This document shows, piece after piece, positions 1 through 6,305 of a DNA stretch of 20,030 nt. A program made the translations under genes and the position numbers. Each line of letters opens with the position of its first letter. Within the stretch, counting starts at the first letter, position 1. The notes under the pieces are model-generated. The model did not search any database. It saw only the letters and a program-made list of their open reading frames with translations, and was not told where the DNA came from. Origin of the DNA: a virus; the IMG/VR virus record IMGVR_UViG_3300042463_000069, positions 1 through 20,030 of that record; one strand, given 5' to 3'.

Positions 1-15
1 TAATTTGATAAAAAA

Positions 16-46
16 GTTATCAATTAAATAAAAATGTTTATATTTG
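16..46 (+). promoter_or_regulatory. Early promoter, Bacteroidota type
   Basis: TATATTTG at 39-46 fits the TAnnTTTG -7 element of Bacteroidota promoters. Exactly 19 nt upstream is GTTA (16-19) in the -33 position; the usual TTTG/TTG is absent. The same GTTA, 19 nt, TATATTTGC arrangement recurs before the 6342 operon. The expected transcription start is about 51-53, leaving a leader of some 25 nt before the ERF gene. It probably drives the early recombination operon. Confidence 0.6.
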
Positions 47-77
47 CATACGTTATTAACAATTTAAAACTAAGAAA

Positions 78-584
78 ATGAAAAATTTATTTAAAGCATT
101 AGCAGAATTTCAACAAGAAGTTCCAGTGATTCACAAAGCAACACAAGGTTATGGTTACACCTTTGCAGATTTGCCTAAAATCTTTAGCGTAATTAACCCA
201 CTATTAAAAAAACACGGATTGGGATTTACTCAATTAATAGAAAACGAGAATTTAACTACTATTTTGTTTCACGTTGAAACTGGAGAAACGATTGAAAGTA
301 AAATGGCATTGCTTAAGGATGTCGCATTGAAAGGAATGAATGAATTTCAAGTGTACGGAAGTCAACTTACTTACTTTAGACGTTACGCTTTGAGTTCTAT
401 TTTAGGTATTGTAACAGACAAAGACACAGACGCTGGTGGAGAACAAGTAAAGAAGCCAAGAACAATCACAGATGAGCGTTTCAACAAAGCAATTGAAGCA
501 ATAGGAAAAGGACTTGCTAAGAAAGAAGATTTATTGCAGTTTGAATTAACAGAATCACAAAAATTAACATTTGCAACGCTATGA
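78..584 (+). CDS. erf: ERF-family single-strand annealing recombinase
   Basis: A 168-residue protein of the ERF family (phage P22 Erf-like), which binds single-stranded DNA and anneals complementary strands during phage recombination and genome circularisation. The family signature is clear: a GYGYTFADL segment at residues 24-32 and the conserved block at 94-119, GSQLTYFRRYALSSILGI followed by a DKDTD acidic stretch. The remaining C-terminal part is charged and less conserved, as usual for the family. The ATG start follows a promoter and a short AT-rich leader. The stop overlaps the start of the nuclease gene in an ATGA junction, so the two are probably translationally coupled and form an annealase-exonuclease pair, as in other phage recombination modules. 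Confidence 0.9.
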   Translation: MKNLFKALAEFQQEVPVIHKATQGYGYTFADLPKIFSVINPLLKKHGLGFTQLIENENLTTILFHVETGETIESKMALLKDVALKGMNEFQVYGSQLTYFRRYALSSILGIVTDKDTDAGGEQVKKPRTITDERFNKAIEAIGKGLAKKEDLLQFELTESQKLTFATL

Positions 585-1264
585 GTTTATTATTCAGATG
601 TTCGCAGTTAGGCAATTTAATGACAGAATCTCGTACAAAAAGCGAGGTTTTGTCTGCTACTGCAAAGACGCTTATTGAAGATATGTTTCGTGAGAAAGAA
701 TTAGGTATATACAAAGAATTTAGTTCACGCTATACGGACAAAGGAAACCAAAACGAAGACATAGCAATTGAGTTGGCGAGTGAAGTATTAGACTGGAATT
801 GGATTCTAAAGAACGAAGAAAAGTTTAAGAATGATTATGTTGTAGGCACACCAGATTTGGTGAATGATACTTTATTAGCTGACATAAAATGCAGTTGGTC
901 TGGTGCTACGTTTCCAATGTTTGACAAAGAACTTAAAAACAAAGCGTACTACTGGCAGTTGCAAGGCTATATGATGCTTACTGGACACAAACAAGCTGAA
1001 TTAGTATATTGTCTTACAAATACACCTTTTGACATTGTAGAAAGTGAAGTACGTAAAGAGCATTGGAAGTTGAATCTAATCGAAGAAGATTTGCTGGTTC
1101 GTGAAGCAGTTCAAAGTTTACACAATTTCGACCACATACCAAACGAACTACGTGTAAAACGATTTATAGTTGAATACAATGAGAAAGACATTGAAAAATT
1201 AAAGCAAAGAATCGAAGTTGCACGTGAATACTATCAAGAATTATTATTAATTTTAAACAAATAA
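581..1264 (+). CDS. PD-(D/E)XK phage exonuclease, YqaJ/RecB-like
   Basis: A 227-residue protein with the layout of phage-type PD-(D/E)XK exonucleases. Visible catalytic pieces are E59/E64 in an early helix, the GTPD motif ending at D92, the DIK motif (D101, K103), and a downstream WQLQGYMMLTG segment like the conserved Gln motif of YqaJ/RecB nucleases. These enzymes resect double-stranded ends to single-stranded DNA that the partner annealase uses; this protein directly follows the ERF gene with a 4-nt overlap, supporting that pairing. It is chosen from the ATG of the overlap. The family is clear from the motifs; polarity and exact substrate cannot be told from sequence alone. Confidence 0.85.
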   Translation: MSLLFRCSQLGNLMTESRTKSEVLSATAKTLIEDMFREKELGIYKEFSSRYTDKGNQNEDIAIELASEVLDWNWILKNEEKFKNDYVVGTPDLVNDTLLADIKCSWSGATFPMFDKELKNKAYYWQLQGYMMLTGHKQAELVYCLTNTPFDIVESEVRKEHWKLNLIEEDLLVREAVQSLHNFDHIPNELRVKRFIVEYNEKDIEKLKQRIEVAREYYQELLLILNK

Positions 1265-1276
1265 AAACAAAGTAAA

Positions 1277-1582
1277 ATGGGAGTACTAATTTCAGCATCA
1301 ATTGATGTAACAAAAATCGACAAAAGCAAGTTATACAACGGAAAGTATTTGAACTTGACAATTTCAATCAATGATTCTACCGACCAATACGGAAACAACG
1401 TAGGATTAACAGAATCGCAAACAAAAGAAGAACGTGATTTAAAGACTTCTAAACGCTATTTAGGTAATGGAAAAGTAGTTTATACCAATGGAGATGTGAA
1501 AGTAGCTGAGAAGCAAGAAAAACCACTTCAAACTGCATCGCAGAAGTTTGCACAACAAGAGAGTGATAGTTTGCCATTTTGA
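1277..1582 (+). CDS. SSB-like protein with acidic DSLPF tail
   Basis: A 101-residue protein with a beta-strand-rich N-terminal half, a charged polar middle (residues about 45-85) and a C-terminal tip ESDSLPF. That tip resembles the acidic Asp-x-Pro-Phe peptide with which bacterial SSB proteins recruit their partners. Position directly after the ERF and exonuclease genes, 12 nt downstream, fits a single-stranded DNA-binding role. I do not see a full OB-fold signature, so assignment rests on size, tail and context. The last codons (GATAGTTTGCCATTTT) are almost identical in DNA to the end of the helicase gene at 4818-4832, which ends in the same DSLPF peptide. Confidence 0.6.
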   Translation: MGVLISASIDVTKIDKSKLYNGKYLNLTISINDSTDQYGNNVGLTESQTKEERDLKTSKRYLGNGKVVYTNGDVKVAEKQEKPLQTASQKFAQQESDSLPF

Positions 1583-1593
1583 TTTTATCCTTT

Positions 1594-1620
1594 TCGGTGG
1601 GTGGTTAAACCGATATTTTT
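1594..1620 (+). terminator. Weak hairpin with T-run after the SSB-like gene
   Basis: TCGGT (1594-1598) can pair with ACCGA (1609-1613) around a 10-nt loop, followed 2 nt later by TTTTT (1616-1620). This sits in a 50-nt gap between the SSB-like gene and the next small gene. The 5-bp stem is short, so it is at best a weak or partial terminator that could lower expression of the downstream small genes. Confidence 0.3.
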
Positions 1621-1632
1621 AAACTAAAGACT

Positions 1633-1815
1633 ATGGAGCAGTACGTAATTTTATATTGGCTATCAAATGGAAAACCAGACCGAATGATAGTAAGTGCAGA
1701 AAGCAAAGCAGAAGCATTGAAAGAAGCGGATAAGCATCCAAGCATTATATACTATTGTGATACTATGGACAACTGGATTCAGTTCTGCGAAGATAGACGA
1801 GGAAACTATAAATAA
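1633..1815 (+). CDS. Small hypothetical phage protein
   Basis: A 60-residue protein with no family I recognise. It looks like a small alpha/beta domain: a hydrophobic strand (YVILYWLSNG) at the N terminus, a strand with MIVSA, then a helix (KAEALKEADKHP) followed by an aromatic-rich end with two Cys. The pattern of a strand, an SAESKAEALKEA-type helix and further strands is common in small phage proteins that modify or sense substrates, but no function can be assigned. It starts 50 nt after the SSB-like gene; the gap holds a weak hairpin. It ends 7 nt before the next ATG, so it belongs to the same early operon. Confidence 0.65.
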   Translation: MEQYVILYWLSNGKPDRMIVSAESKAEALKEADKHPSIIYYCDTMDNWIQFCEDRRGNYK

Positions 1816-1822
1816 AAAAACT

Positions 1823-2026
1823 ATGGAACTAACTATAAAAGGAGATAAAGAACAAATACTTTATTATCTACAAGCAGAAGATTATAAGATAGCTATTGCA
1901 GAATTTGACCAAAAGTTAAGAGCATTAATTAAATATGAATTAGAAGACGCTACTATTCATCAAGAAATTAGAGATTTATTACACGAAATATTAAACGATT
2001 ATAAATTAAAACTTTACGAACTATGA
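1823..2026 (+). CDS. Small helical hypothetical protein
   Basis: A 67-residue, mostly helical protein (MELTIKGDKEQILYYLQAED start) rich in Leu, Glu, Lys and Tyr; not assigned to a family with known function. An in-frame ATG at 1757 would give 89 residues, but that extension lies inside the preceding gene and reads as unrelated sequence. ATG 1823 is preferred: it follows the previous stop by 7 nt and is preceded by the same A-rich ACT tract seen before the 1633 start. The stop overlaps the next start in an ATGA junction. Confidence 0.65.
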   Translation: MELTIKGDKEQILYYLQAEDYKIAIAEFDQKLRALIKYELEDATIHQEIRDLLHEILNDYKLKLYEL

Positions 2027-2226
2027 ATCCAAAAGAAAAAGCAATTGAATTAGTAAATAAATATTTACAAGTTTACGATGGTAAAGTTAAAGAAGCTAAA
2101 CAATGTGCATTAATAGCAGTTGATGAAATGTTAGATTTTAGAAATAGGCTTTATATAAATGAAGGTAGTTTAGCACATCAATATTTAGTAGAAATTAAAA
2201 AAGAAATTATTAAAATAAAAATATGA
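2023..2226 (+). CDS. Small KEKA/AKxCAL-family protein, copy A
   Basis: A 67-residue protein of unknown function and one of three related small proteins in this window (others at 4846 and 5351). The family shows a KEKAxxL N-terminal helix with a following K-x-Y, a variable linker, then an AKQCALIAVDE helix (residues about 25-36), and a C-terminal lysine/glutamate-rich helix. Copy A reads NPKEKAIELVNKY and AKQCALIAVDEML. Its start overlaps the previous stop (ATGA) and its own stop overlaps the next start (ATGA), so it is a link in a coupled chain. The gene is visibly richer in A and T than the recombination genes. No catalytic motif is evident; the conserved Cys is the only reactive residue shared by all copies. 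Confidence 0.7.
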   Translation: MNPKEKAIELVNKYLQVYDGKVKEAKQCALIAVDEMLDFRNRLYINEGSLAHQYLVEIKKEIIKIKI

Positions 2227-2495
2227 ACACTAAACAACGAAAAGACTTAGACTTAACCTTAGCGTTAACTTTACAGATGCAGTCAATACTTCATACATTA
2301 GACGAACTATCACACGAAGTAATCTACAAACGTGAATTTAAACAACGATGCGAAAACTTTTACACGTGGGTTGAAAAGATAGTTGAGAATGTAAGCGAAC
2401 AACTACCAGAAGATACTGCTCAACGTTGGGTTGACATTGTTAATGAAATTGATAAAATTGTTCAAAAGATTCAATTGTTTGAAGATGAAAAGTAG
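2223..2495 (+). CDS. Helical hypothetical protein
   Basis: A 90-residue protein predicted by eye to be almost entirely alpha-helical, with amphipathic heptad-like stretches (residues about 8-30 and 45-85), an acidic C terminus (FEDEK) and a single Cys. I recognise no family. It overlaps the preceding small gene by 4 nt. It is the last gene of the first operon: within 12 nt of its stop a new TATATTTG promoter element begins. A similarly sized helical gene (5061) follows another copy of the small KEKA family, but the two do not align convincingly. Confidence 0.65.
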   Translation: MNTKQRKDLDLTLALTLQMQSILHTLDELSHEVIYKREFKQRCENFYTWVEKIVENVSEQLPEDTAQRWVDIVNEIDKIVQKIQLFEDEK

Positions 2496-2506
2496 TTAGT
2501 ATATTG

Positions 2507-2514
2507 TATATTTG
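2507..2514 (+). promoter_or_regulatory. Promoter -7 element before the structured leader
   Basis: TATATTTG followed by C matches the Bacteroidota TAnnTTTG -7 element. No good -33 box is seen at the usual 19-nt spacing (GATG at 2484-2487). A start 5-6 nt downstream, at about 2519-2520, would coincide with the first base of the leader hairpin at 2519. This supports the promoter and the RNA together. Confidence 0.55.
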
Positions 2515-2518
2515 CAGA

Positions 2519-2609
2519 GTTGCAGTCTCAAACATAGGCAACAAAAGGAATTTTAATTAACCCTTATAATGAAGTAGCTTGAGACTCTACGGATTTATAG
2601 GGGTTTTTT
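2519..2609 (+). ncRNA. Structured leader RNA or small RNA with kissing loops
   Basis: About 91 nt of non-coding sequence fold into two hairpins. Hairpin 1: GTTGC (2519-2523) pairs with GCAAC (2538-2542) around a 14-nt loop. Hairpin 2: AACCCTTATAA (2559-2569) pairs with TTATAGGGGTT (2595-2605) with a single G-U; inside it GTAG (2574-2577) pairs with CTAC (2587-2590), leaving a 9-nt apical loop at 2578-2586. The first eight bases of loop 1, AGTCTCAA (2524-2531), are perfectly complementary to TTGAGACT (2579-2586) of loop 2, so the loops can kiss, or pair as an alternative structure. A T-run ends the RNA. It begins at the expected transcription start and ends 14 nt before the replication initiator gene, so it is either a regulatory leader or a stand-alone small RNA. 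I do not recognise a known RNA family. Confidence 0.6.
2559..2609 (+). terminator. Terminator-like hairpin before the replication operon
   Basis: An 11-bp stem (2559-2569 with 2595-2605, one G-U pair) is immediately followed by further T residues to 2609, as in an intrinsic terminator. It carries an inner GTAG/CTAC stem whose loop can pair with the upstream hairpin. Since the DnaD-like gene starts only 14 nt later, this could be an attenuator whose read-through is controlled, rather than a simple operon end. Confidence 0.6.
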
Positions 2610-2623
2610 AGTTTATAAATATT

Positions 2624-3268
2624 ATGAGTGGTTGGATAAAATTACACAGACAGATTTTAGAGTGGGAATGGTTTGACGATAAGAATACGTTTAGGTTATT
2701 TATGTATTTACTTTTAAAAGCTAATCACAAAGAAAGAAATTACAGAGGAAAATTGATTGAAGTTGGTCAAACTTTAACTGGTTTGGATTTATTAAGTAAA
2801 GAAGTTGGTTTGACAATTCAACAAATAAGAACGTCTTTAACTAAGCTAAAATCAACAAACGAAATAACAATCAAAACAAGCTCGAAAGGTACTATTATTC
2901 AGGTAGTTAACTACAAAAAATATCAGATAGTAACAAACCAAATAACAGATGAGCAACAAACCAATAACAAACAAGTAACAACTAACAAGAATGAAAAGAA
3001 AGAAAAGAATGAAAATAATACATTTACACCGCCTTCGGCTTTTGATGTTTTAGACTATTGTAAAGAAAGAAAAAACTATGTTGATGCTGAAACATTTATT
3101 GCATTTTATCAATCAAAAGGTTGGATGGTTGGTAGAAACAAAATGAAAGATTGGAAGGCTTGTGTACGTACTTGGGAAAAAAGTAGTCTTGGACAAATTA
3201 AACAACAAGAACCAATTGAAGATAAATATATGAATCACGTAATGAAACAAATAAACTTAAACAAATGA
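2624..3268 (+). CDS. DnaD-like phage replication initiator
   Basis: A 214-residue protein with three parts. Residues 1-100 look like a winged-helix domain starting SGWIKLHRQILEWEWF, a typical beginning of phage replication proteins. A low-complexity Asn/Gln/Lys/Glu linker spans about 105-132. A C-terminal segment (about 135-190) contains FIAFYQSKGWMVGRNKMKDW, the aromatic pattern seen at the end of phage DnaD/O-like replication proteins. Such proteins bind the phage origin and load the replicative helicase, here probably encoded by the gene at 3927. It is the first gene after the structured leader RNA and overlaps the methyltransferase gene by 4 nt (ATGA). No iterated origin sequences are obvious inside the gene by eye. 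Confidence 0.75.
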   Translation: MSGWIKLHRQILEWEWFDDKNTFRLFMYLLLKANHKERNYRGKLIEVGQTLTGLDLLSKEVGLTIQQIRTSLTKLKSTNEITIKTSSKGTIIQVVNYKKYQIVTNQITDEQQTNNKQVTTNKNEKKEKNENNTFTPPSAFDVLDYCKERKNYVDAETFIAFYQSKGWMVGRNKMKDWKACVRTWEKSSLGQIKQQEPIEDKYMNHVMKQINLNK

Positions 3269-3927
3269 AAGTAACAGATAAAATAACAATAACGAATGAA
3301 GATAATATGCTTTTGATGGCACGTTATCCAGATAATTATTTTGATTTAGCTATTGTAGACCCTCCTTACGGAATTAATGCAGATAAGAAAAATAATGGAG
3401 CAAATAGTGATTATCATTTAAAAAATAGTAAAGCAAAAATAAATAATTATAAAACAGGTTGGGATTCTAATATACCTTCTGATGCTTATTTTAATGAATT
3501 AAAAAGAGTTTCTAAAAAACAAATTATATGGGGTGCTAATTTTTTTGGATTAAAAGGTGGATATTTATATTGGCATAAAAATGTAACTATGCCTACATAC
3601 AGCACAGGAGAACTTGCTTGGTTAAGTTGGTTAAATAAATTAGATTTTTTAAATTTAACTTGGCACGGAATGTTACAGCACGATATGAATAATAAAGAAA
3701 CAAGGATACACCCAACTCAAAAACCCGTTGCACTTTATAAATGGATTTTAGATAAGTACGCAAAAGAAAACGATAAAATACTTGATACGCATTTAGGTTC
3801 AGGAAGTATTGCAATAGCTTGTCACGATTACGGATTTGAACTTACTGCTTGCGAGTTGGATAAAGAGTATTACGATAAAGCAATACAACGAATTAAAAAC
3901 CATACTAACCAACAAAAACTATTTTAA
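3265..3927 (+). CDS. Orphan DNA N-methyltransferase, beta class
   Basis: A 220-residue N6-adenine or N4-cytosine DNA methyltransferase. The catalytic motif IV DPPY is at residues 32-35, a HPTQKP block at 149-154, and the AdoMet-binding motif I DTHLGSGS at 174-181. This order (IV before I) is the beta-class arrangement; DPPY favours adenine methylation. The region between is the only place for target recognition and is short, so the site is probably short. No restriction enzyme lies beside it, so the likely roles are protection against host restriction or marking of phage DNA. The gene is embedded in the replication operon by overlaps on both sides and is noticeably richer in A/T codons than the helicase gene after it, which may indicate separate acquisition. 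Confidence 0.9.
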   Translation: MKVTDKITITNEDNMLLMARYPDNYFDLAIVDPPYGINADKKNNGANSDYHLKNSKAKINNYKTGWDSNIPSDAYFNELKRVSKKQIIWGANFFGLKGGYLYWHKNVTMPTYSTGELAWLSWLNKLDFLNLTWHGMLQHDMNNKETRIHPTQKPVALYKWILDKYAKENDKILDTHLGSGSIAIACHDYGFELTACELDKEYYDKAIQRIKNHTNQQKLF

Positions 3928-4835
3928 TGATTTTAAACAACGGACATAGTACTCAATACTTAAATGACTATTTAGATGGTAAGATTCCAACTGGTTTAAA
4001 ATTAGGTTGCGACTTAGACGACTTCTTCGTTCATAAGCAAGGACAACTAAATGTTTTGTTAGGACACGATAACGTAGGTAAAACATATTTTTTAGAATGG
4101 TATTTTTTAGCACTTGCAACAAATCACAATTTAAAGTTTTGTTTGTTTATGGATGAGAACTATCAAGGTAAAGTAATGCGTGACTTAATTCAGATGTATT
4201 CTGGTAAAAAGTTTATGGATTTAACATACAACGAAGTTAGAAGATATGAAACAATACTCGAAAATTCGTTTAAGTTTGTAGATAATACCAAACGATATAC
4301 TCCAGACGAATTGTTAAACATATTCGACAAAGCAGAATGCGATGTACATTTAATAGACCCGTTTAATGGTTTAAAAACTCCGATGTCTTATAGTTCAAAC
4401 TATGATGTATTAAACGATTTAAAGCACTTTACAAAGAATGGTAAAACAATCTACATAAATGCTCATCCAAGTTCAGCAAGTGGTAGACGCTCGGCAGTAT
4501 ATCCTGAAAAGCACGGATGGTCTGGTCACGTTATGCCACCATTAAAGTCAGACATTGAGGGTGGTAAAGCATTCGCAAATAAAGCAGATGATTTTTTAGT
4601 AGTTCACAGATTAACACAACACCCAGACTTATGGAACTACACAATGGTAGAAGTAGTAAAGATTAAAGACACAGATACTGGCGGTAAGCCAACGCTATTA
4701 AACGAGCCAATGATGATGGACTACAATTTTGGTTTAGGTTTTAAAGTTCGAGGAAAAGATGTGATAAAAAGATTAACTTCGCCAAGTACAAAAGCAATAC
4801 AACCGAATGATTCATTTGATAGTTTACCATTTTAA
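3927..4835 (+). CDS. DnaB/RepA-like replicative helicase ATPase
   Basis: A 302-residue RecA-fold ATPase. Walker A is GHDNVGKT at residues 46-53; the Walker B strand reads HLIDPFN, the DPF/WN form found in RepA/Twinkle/DnaB-like hexameric helicases; a later YINAHP segment fits the strand that senses phosphate. The region with KADDFLVVHRL and VEVVKIKDTDTGG is like the C-terminal arginine/DNA-loop part of these helicases. There is no primase domain, so priming must come from elsewhere. The protein ends in a flexible tail with FDSLPF, matching the SSB-type tail of the protein at 1277. It follows the methyltransferase in a TAATG overlap, and pairs with the DnaD-like gene upstream as initiator and helicase. 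A RecA-like recombination ATPase is the alternative. Confidence 0.75.
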   Translation: MILNNGHSTQYLNDYLDGKIPTGLKLGCDLDDFFVHKQGQLNVLLGHDNVGKTYFLEWYFLALATNHNLKFCLFMDENYQGKVMRDLIQMYSGKKFMDLTYNEVRRYETILENSFKFVDNTKRYTPDELLNIFDKAECDVHLIDPFNGLKTPMSYSSNYDVLNDLKHFTKNGKTIYINAHPSSASGRRSAVYPEKHGWSGHVMPPLKSDIEGGKAFANKADDFLVVHRLTQHPDLWNYTMVEVVKIKDTDTGGKPTLLNEPMMMDYNFGLGFKVRGKDVIKRLTSPSTKAIQPNDSFDSLPF

Positions 4836-4845
4836 ATAATAAGAT

Positions 4846-5064
4846 ATGACACCAAAAGAAAAAGCAAAAGACTTGTTTGATAAAATGTATAACTCTGGAG
4901 ATTTAACAACATATTCAGCTAAAAAATGTGCTTTAAAAGCAGTTTATGAGGCACAACAATTAATTAAAGATTTAAGTTCTTGTAAATATAGATTTATTTA
5001 TATTGTAGACGAATTGAATTATTGGCACAAAGTAGAAAAAGAACTAAATAATATAATACTTTGA
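4846..5064 (+). CDS. Small KEKA/AKxCAL-family protein, copy B
   Basis: A 72-residue paralogue of the proteins at 2023 and 5351, with TPKEKAKDLFDKMY at the N terminus and AKKCALKAVYE in the middle, followed by a region with an extra Cys and a Trp-containing C-terminal helix. Function is unknown. It starts 10 nt after the helicase gene and its stop overlaps the next start (TTGA). The repeated reuse of this family within one phage early region, each time coupled to a different downstream gene, is more notable than the single copy. Confidence 0.7.
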   Translation: MTPKEKAKDLFDKMYNSGDLTTYSAKKCALKAVYEAQQLIKDLSSCKYRFIYIVDELNYWHKVEKELNNIIL

Positions 5065-5354
5065 AACAGATAGCAATCATAGAAGCATCAATAACTTTTG
5101 AATCGTTAACGCAGTCTTTACAGATTTCAATAGACGACATCAAAAAAAATAATGCACATCGTACAGATTTAATTGAATCAATGCAAAAGCACTTTGATTT
5201 TCTGCAAGACGCACGAACTACTTTTAACATTTTAGTAGATGAAAACAAACAATACCAAACATTGTTATACGCAGAGCATAAAAAAGTAATGGAGTTGACA
5301 AGAGAAGTAGAGCAGTTGAAAAAGCTAAACGAAAATATAATTAGTGGAATATGA
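5061..5354 (+). CDS. Coiled-coil hypothetical protein with TTG start
   Basis: A 97-residue helical protein with a C-terminal coiled coil (about residues 60-92, heptads in VMELTREVEQLKKLNENI). No family recognised. The best start is TTG at 5061, in a TTGA overlap with the preceding stop; the next Met is some 40 residues in and would discard a conserved-looking amphipathic helix, and no ATG lies upstream in frame without deep overlap. TTG is an uncommon start here, where almost every other gene uses ATG, and may reduce expression. It overlaps the next gene by ATGA. Confidence 0.65.
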   Translation: MKQIAIIEASITFESLTQSLQISIDDIKKNNAHRTDLIESMQKHFDFLQDARTTFNILVDENKQYQTLLYAEHKKVMELTREVEQLKKLNENIISGI

Positions 5355-5557
5355 AAGCAAAAGAATACGCAAAAGAGTTAGTATATAAATTTTATAATGC
5401 AACAGATGACCATTGGAATCAATGGTATGTAGCTAAACAATGTGCGTTAATAGCAATTGATGAATTAAATAAAAAAGAAATTAGTTTATTAGGATTAAGC
5501 GAAAATCACGAATCTATTTGGTATAATATGGTTAAAGAAGAAATAAATCTACTATGA
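5351..5557 (+). CDS. Small KEKA/AKxCAL-family protein, copy C
   Basis: A 68-residue third member of the small family (copies at 2023 and 4846). It reads KAKEYAKELVYKFYN near the N terminus and AKQCALIAIDEL in the middle, with a Trp-rich linker and a VKEEI C-terminal helix. Function unknown. It overlaps the preceding coiled-coil gene and the following NinG-type gene by 4 nt each. Confidence 0.7.
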   Translation: MKAKEYAKELVYKFYNATDDHWNQWYVAKQCALIAIDELNKKEISLLGLSENHESIWYNMVKEEINLL

Positions 5558-6084
5558 AAACTAACTACGATAAAAAGTGCAAGGAATGTGAAACGATATT
5601 TACACCATATCGAACCACAGATAAACTTTGCTTTGTATGCACTAAAACACGTCAAGCAATAAAGAACCTTGAAAAGATAAAGAAAGTGCATAAGAAAGCA
5701 TTAAAAGATAGTGTTATGACATTACAAGACTACTTTAAGATTGCACAACAACACTTCAACCGATATATTAACTTAAGAGATAAGGGTAATGTATGTATAT
5801 CGTGCCAAAAAAGAATAAACGGAGTAACACACGCATCGCATTACTATTCTGCTGGTACGCATACAAACGTTAGATTTGACGAAAACAACGTTCACTCAAG
5901 TTGCTACAAGTGTAATGTACAATTATCTGGAAATCTAATCGAATACGGAATACACTTAGAAAACAAGATAGGAGCGGATGAATTTACTATGTTACGTGAA
6001 CGTGCATACATTACAAGAAAGTACACTAAGGATGAGTTAAAAGAACTTGCAGAGTATTATAAACAAAAATGTAAAGAATTATGA
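5554..6084 (+). CDS. ninG: NinG/Rap-type recombination endonuclease
   Basis: A 176-residue protein of the lambda NinG (Rap) family. It has an N-terminal zinc-binding pair (C9-x2-C12 and C26-x2-C29), a helical region, then the family core with C81-x2-C84, a HASHYYSAGTH segment (93-103), a VRFDENNVHSSC segment and C117-x2-C120 followed by N121. NinG/Rap is a structure-selective nuclease that cleaves branched DNA such as recombination intermediates made by the phage annealase; the family is close to HNH nucleases. Length agrees with the family. It sits at the end of the replication operon, coupled by overlaps to the small genes on both sides. Confidence 0.85.
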   Translation: MKTNYDKKCKECETIFTPYRTTDKLCFVCTKTRQAIKNLEKIKKVHKKALKDSVMTLQDYFKIAQQHFNRYINLRDKGNVCISCQKRINGVTHASHYYSAGTHTNVRFDENNVHSSCYKCNVQLSGNLIEYGIHLENKIGADEFTMLRERAYITRKYTKDELKELAEYYKQKCKEL

Positions 6085-6290
6085 GTGCAGTAGATTATTT
6101 ATTTGAGCAATTATGGGAGTTACCAAAAGACAAGTTAACTTGGTATGCAGTTTTAAAAGAAGCAAAAGAAATTGAAGAAAACAAAAATATAAAAAGACAA
6201 TTATTTATTGGAAAAGTTTCTGAAGTTTTAGGTTGCAGAGAAACAATTAAATTATTAAAAGAATGCGATAAAAATATTAATGATAAATAA
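6081..6290 (+). CDS. Small hypothetical early protein
   Basis: A 69-residue, helical, Lys/Glu-rich protein starting MSAVDYLFEQL, with an AKEIEENKNIKRQLFIGKV middle. Short proteins of this general build are frequent in Bacteroidota phages, but I know no function. It overlaps the NinG-type gene by ATGA and is the last gene before a 51-nt gap holding the next promoter. Confidence 0.65.
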   Translation: MSAVDYLFEQLWELPKDKLTWYAVLKEAKEIEENKNIKRQLFIGKVSEVLGCRETIKLLKECDKNINDK

Positions 6291-6305
6291 ACTTATTAAC
6301 AAAAT

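Noticed and set aside
1757-1822. Longer start for the gene ending at 2026
   Set aside because: The extra 22 residues lie within the preceding gene and read as shadow; ATG 1823 fits the operon spacing.
53-6302. TTATTAACAA at 53-62 and 6293-6302 as a shared operator
   Set aside because: One copy is downstream and the other upstream of its promoter, and ten AT-rich bases can recur by chance.
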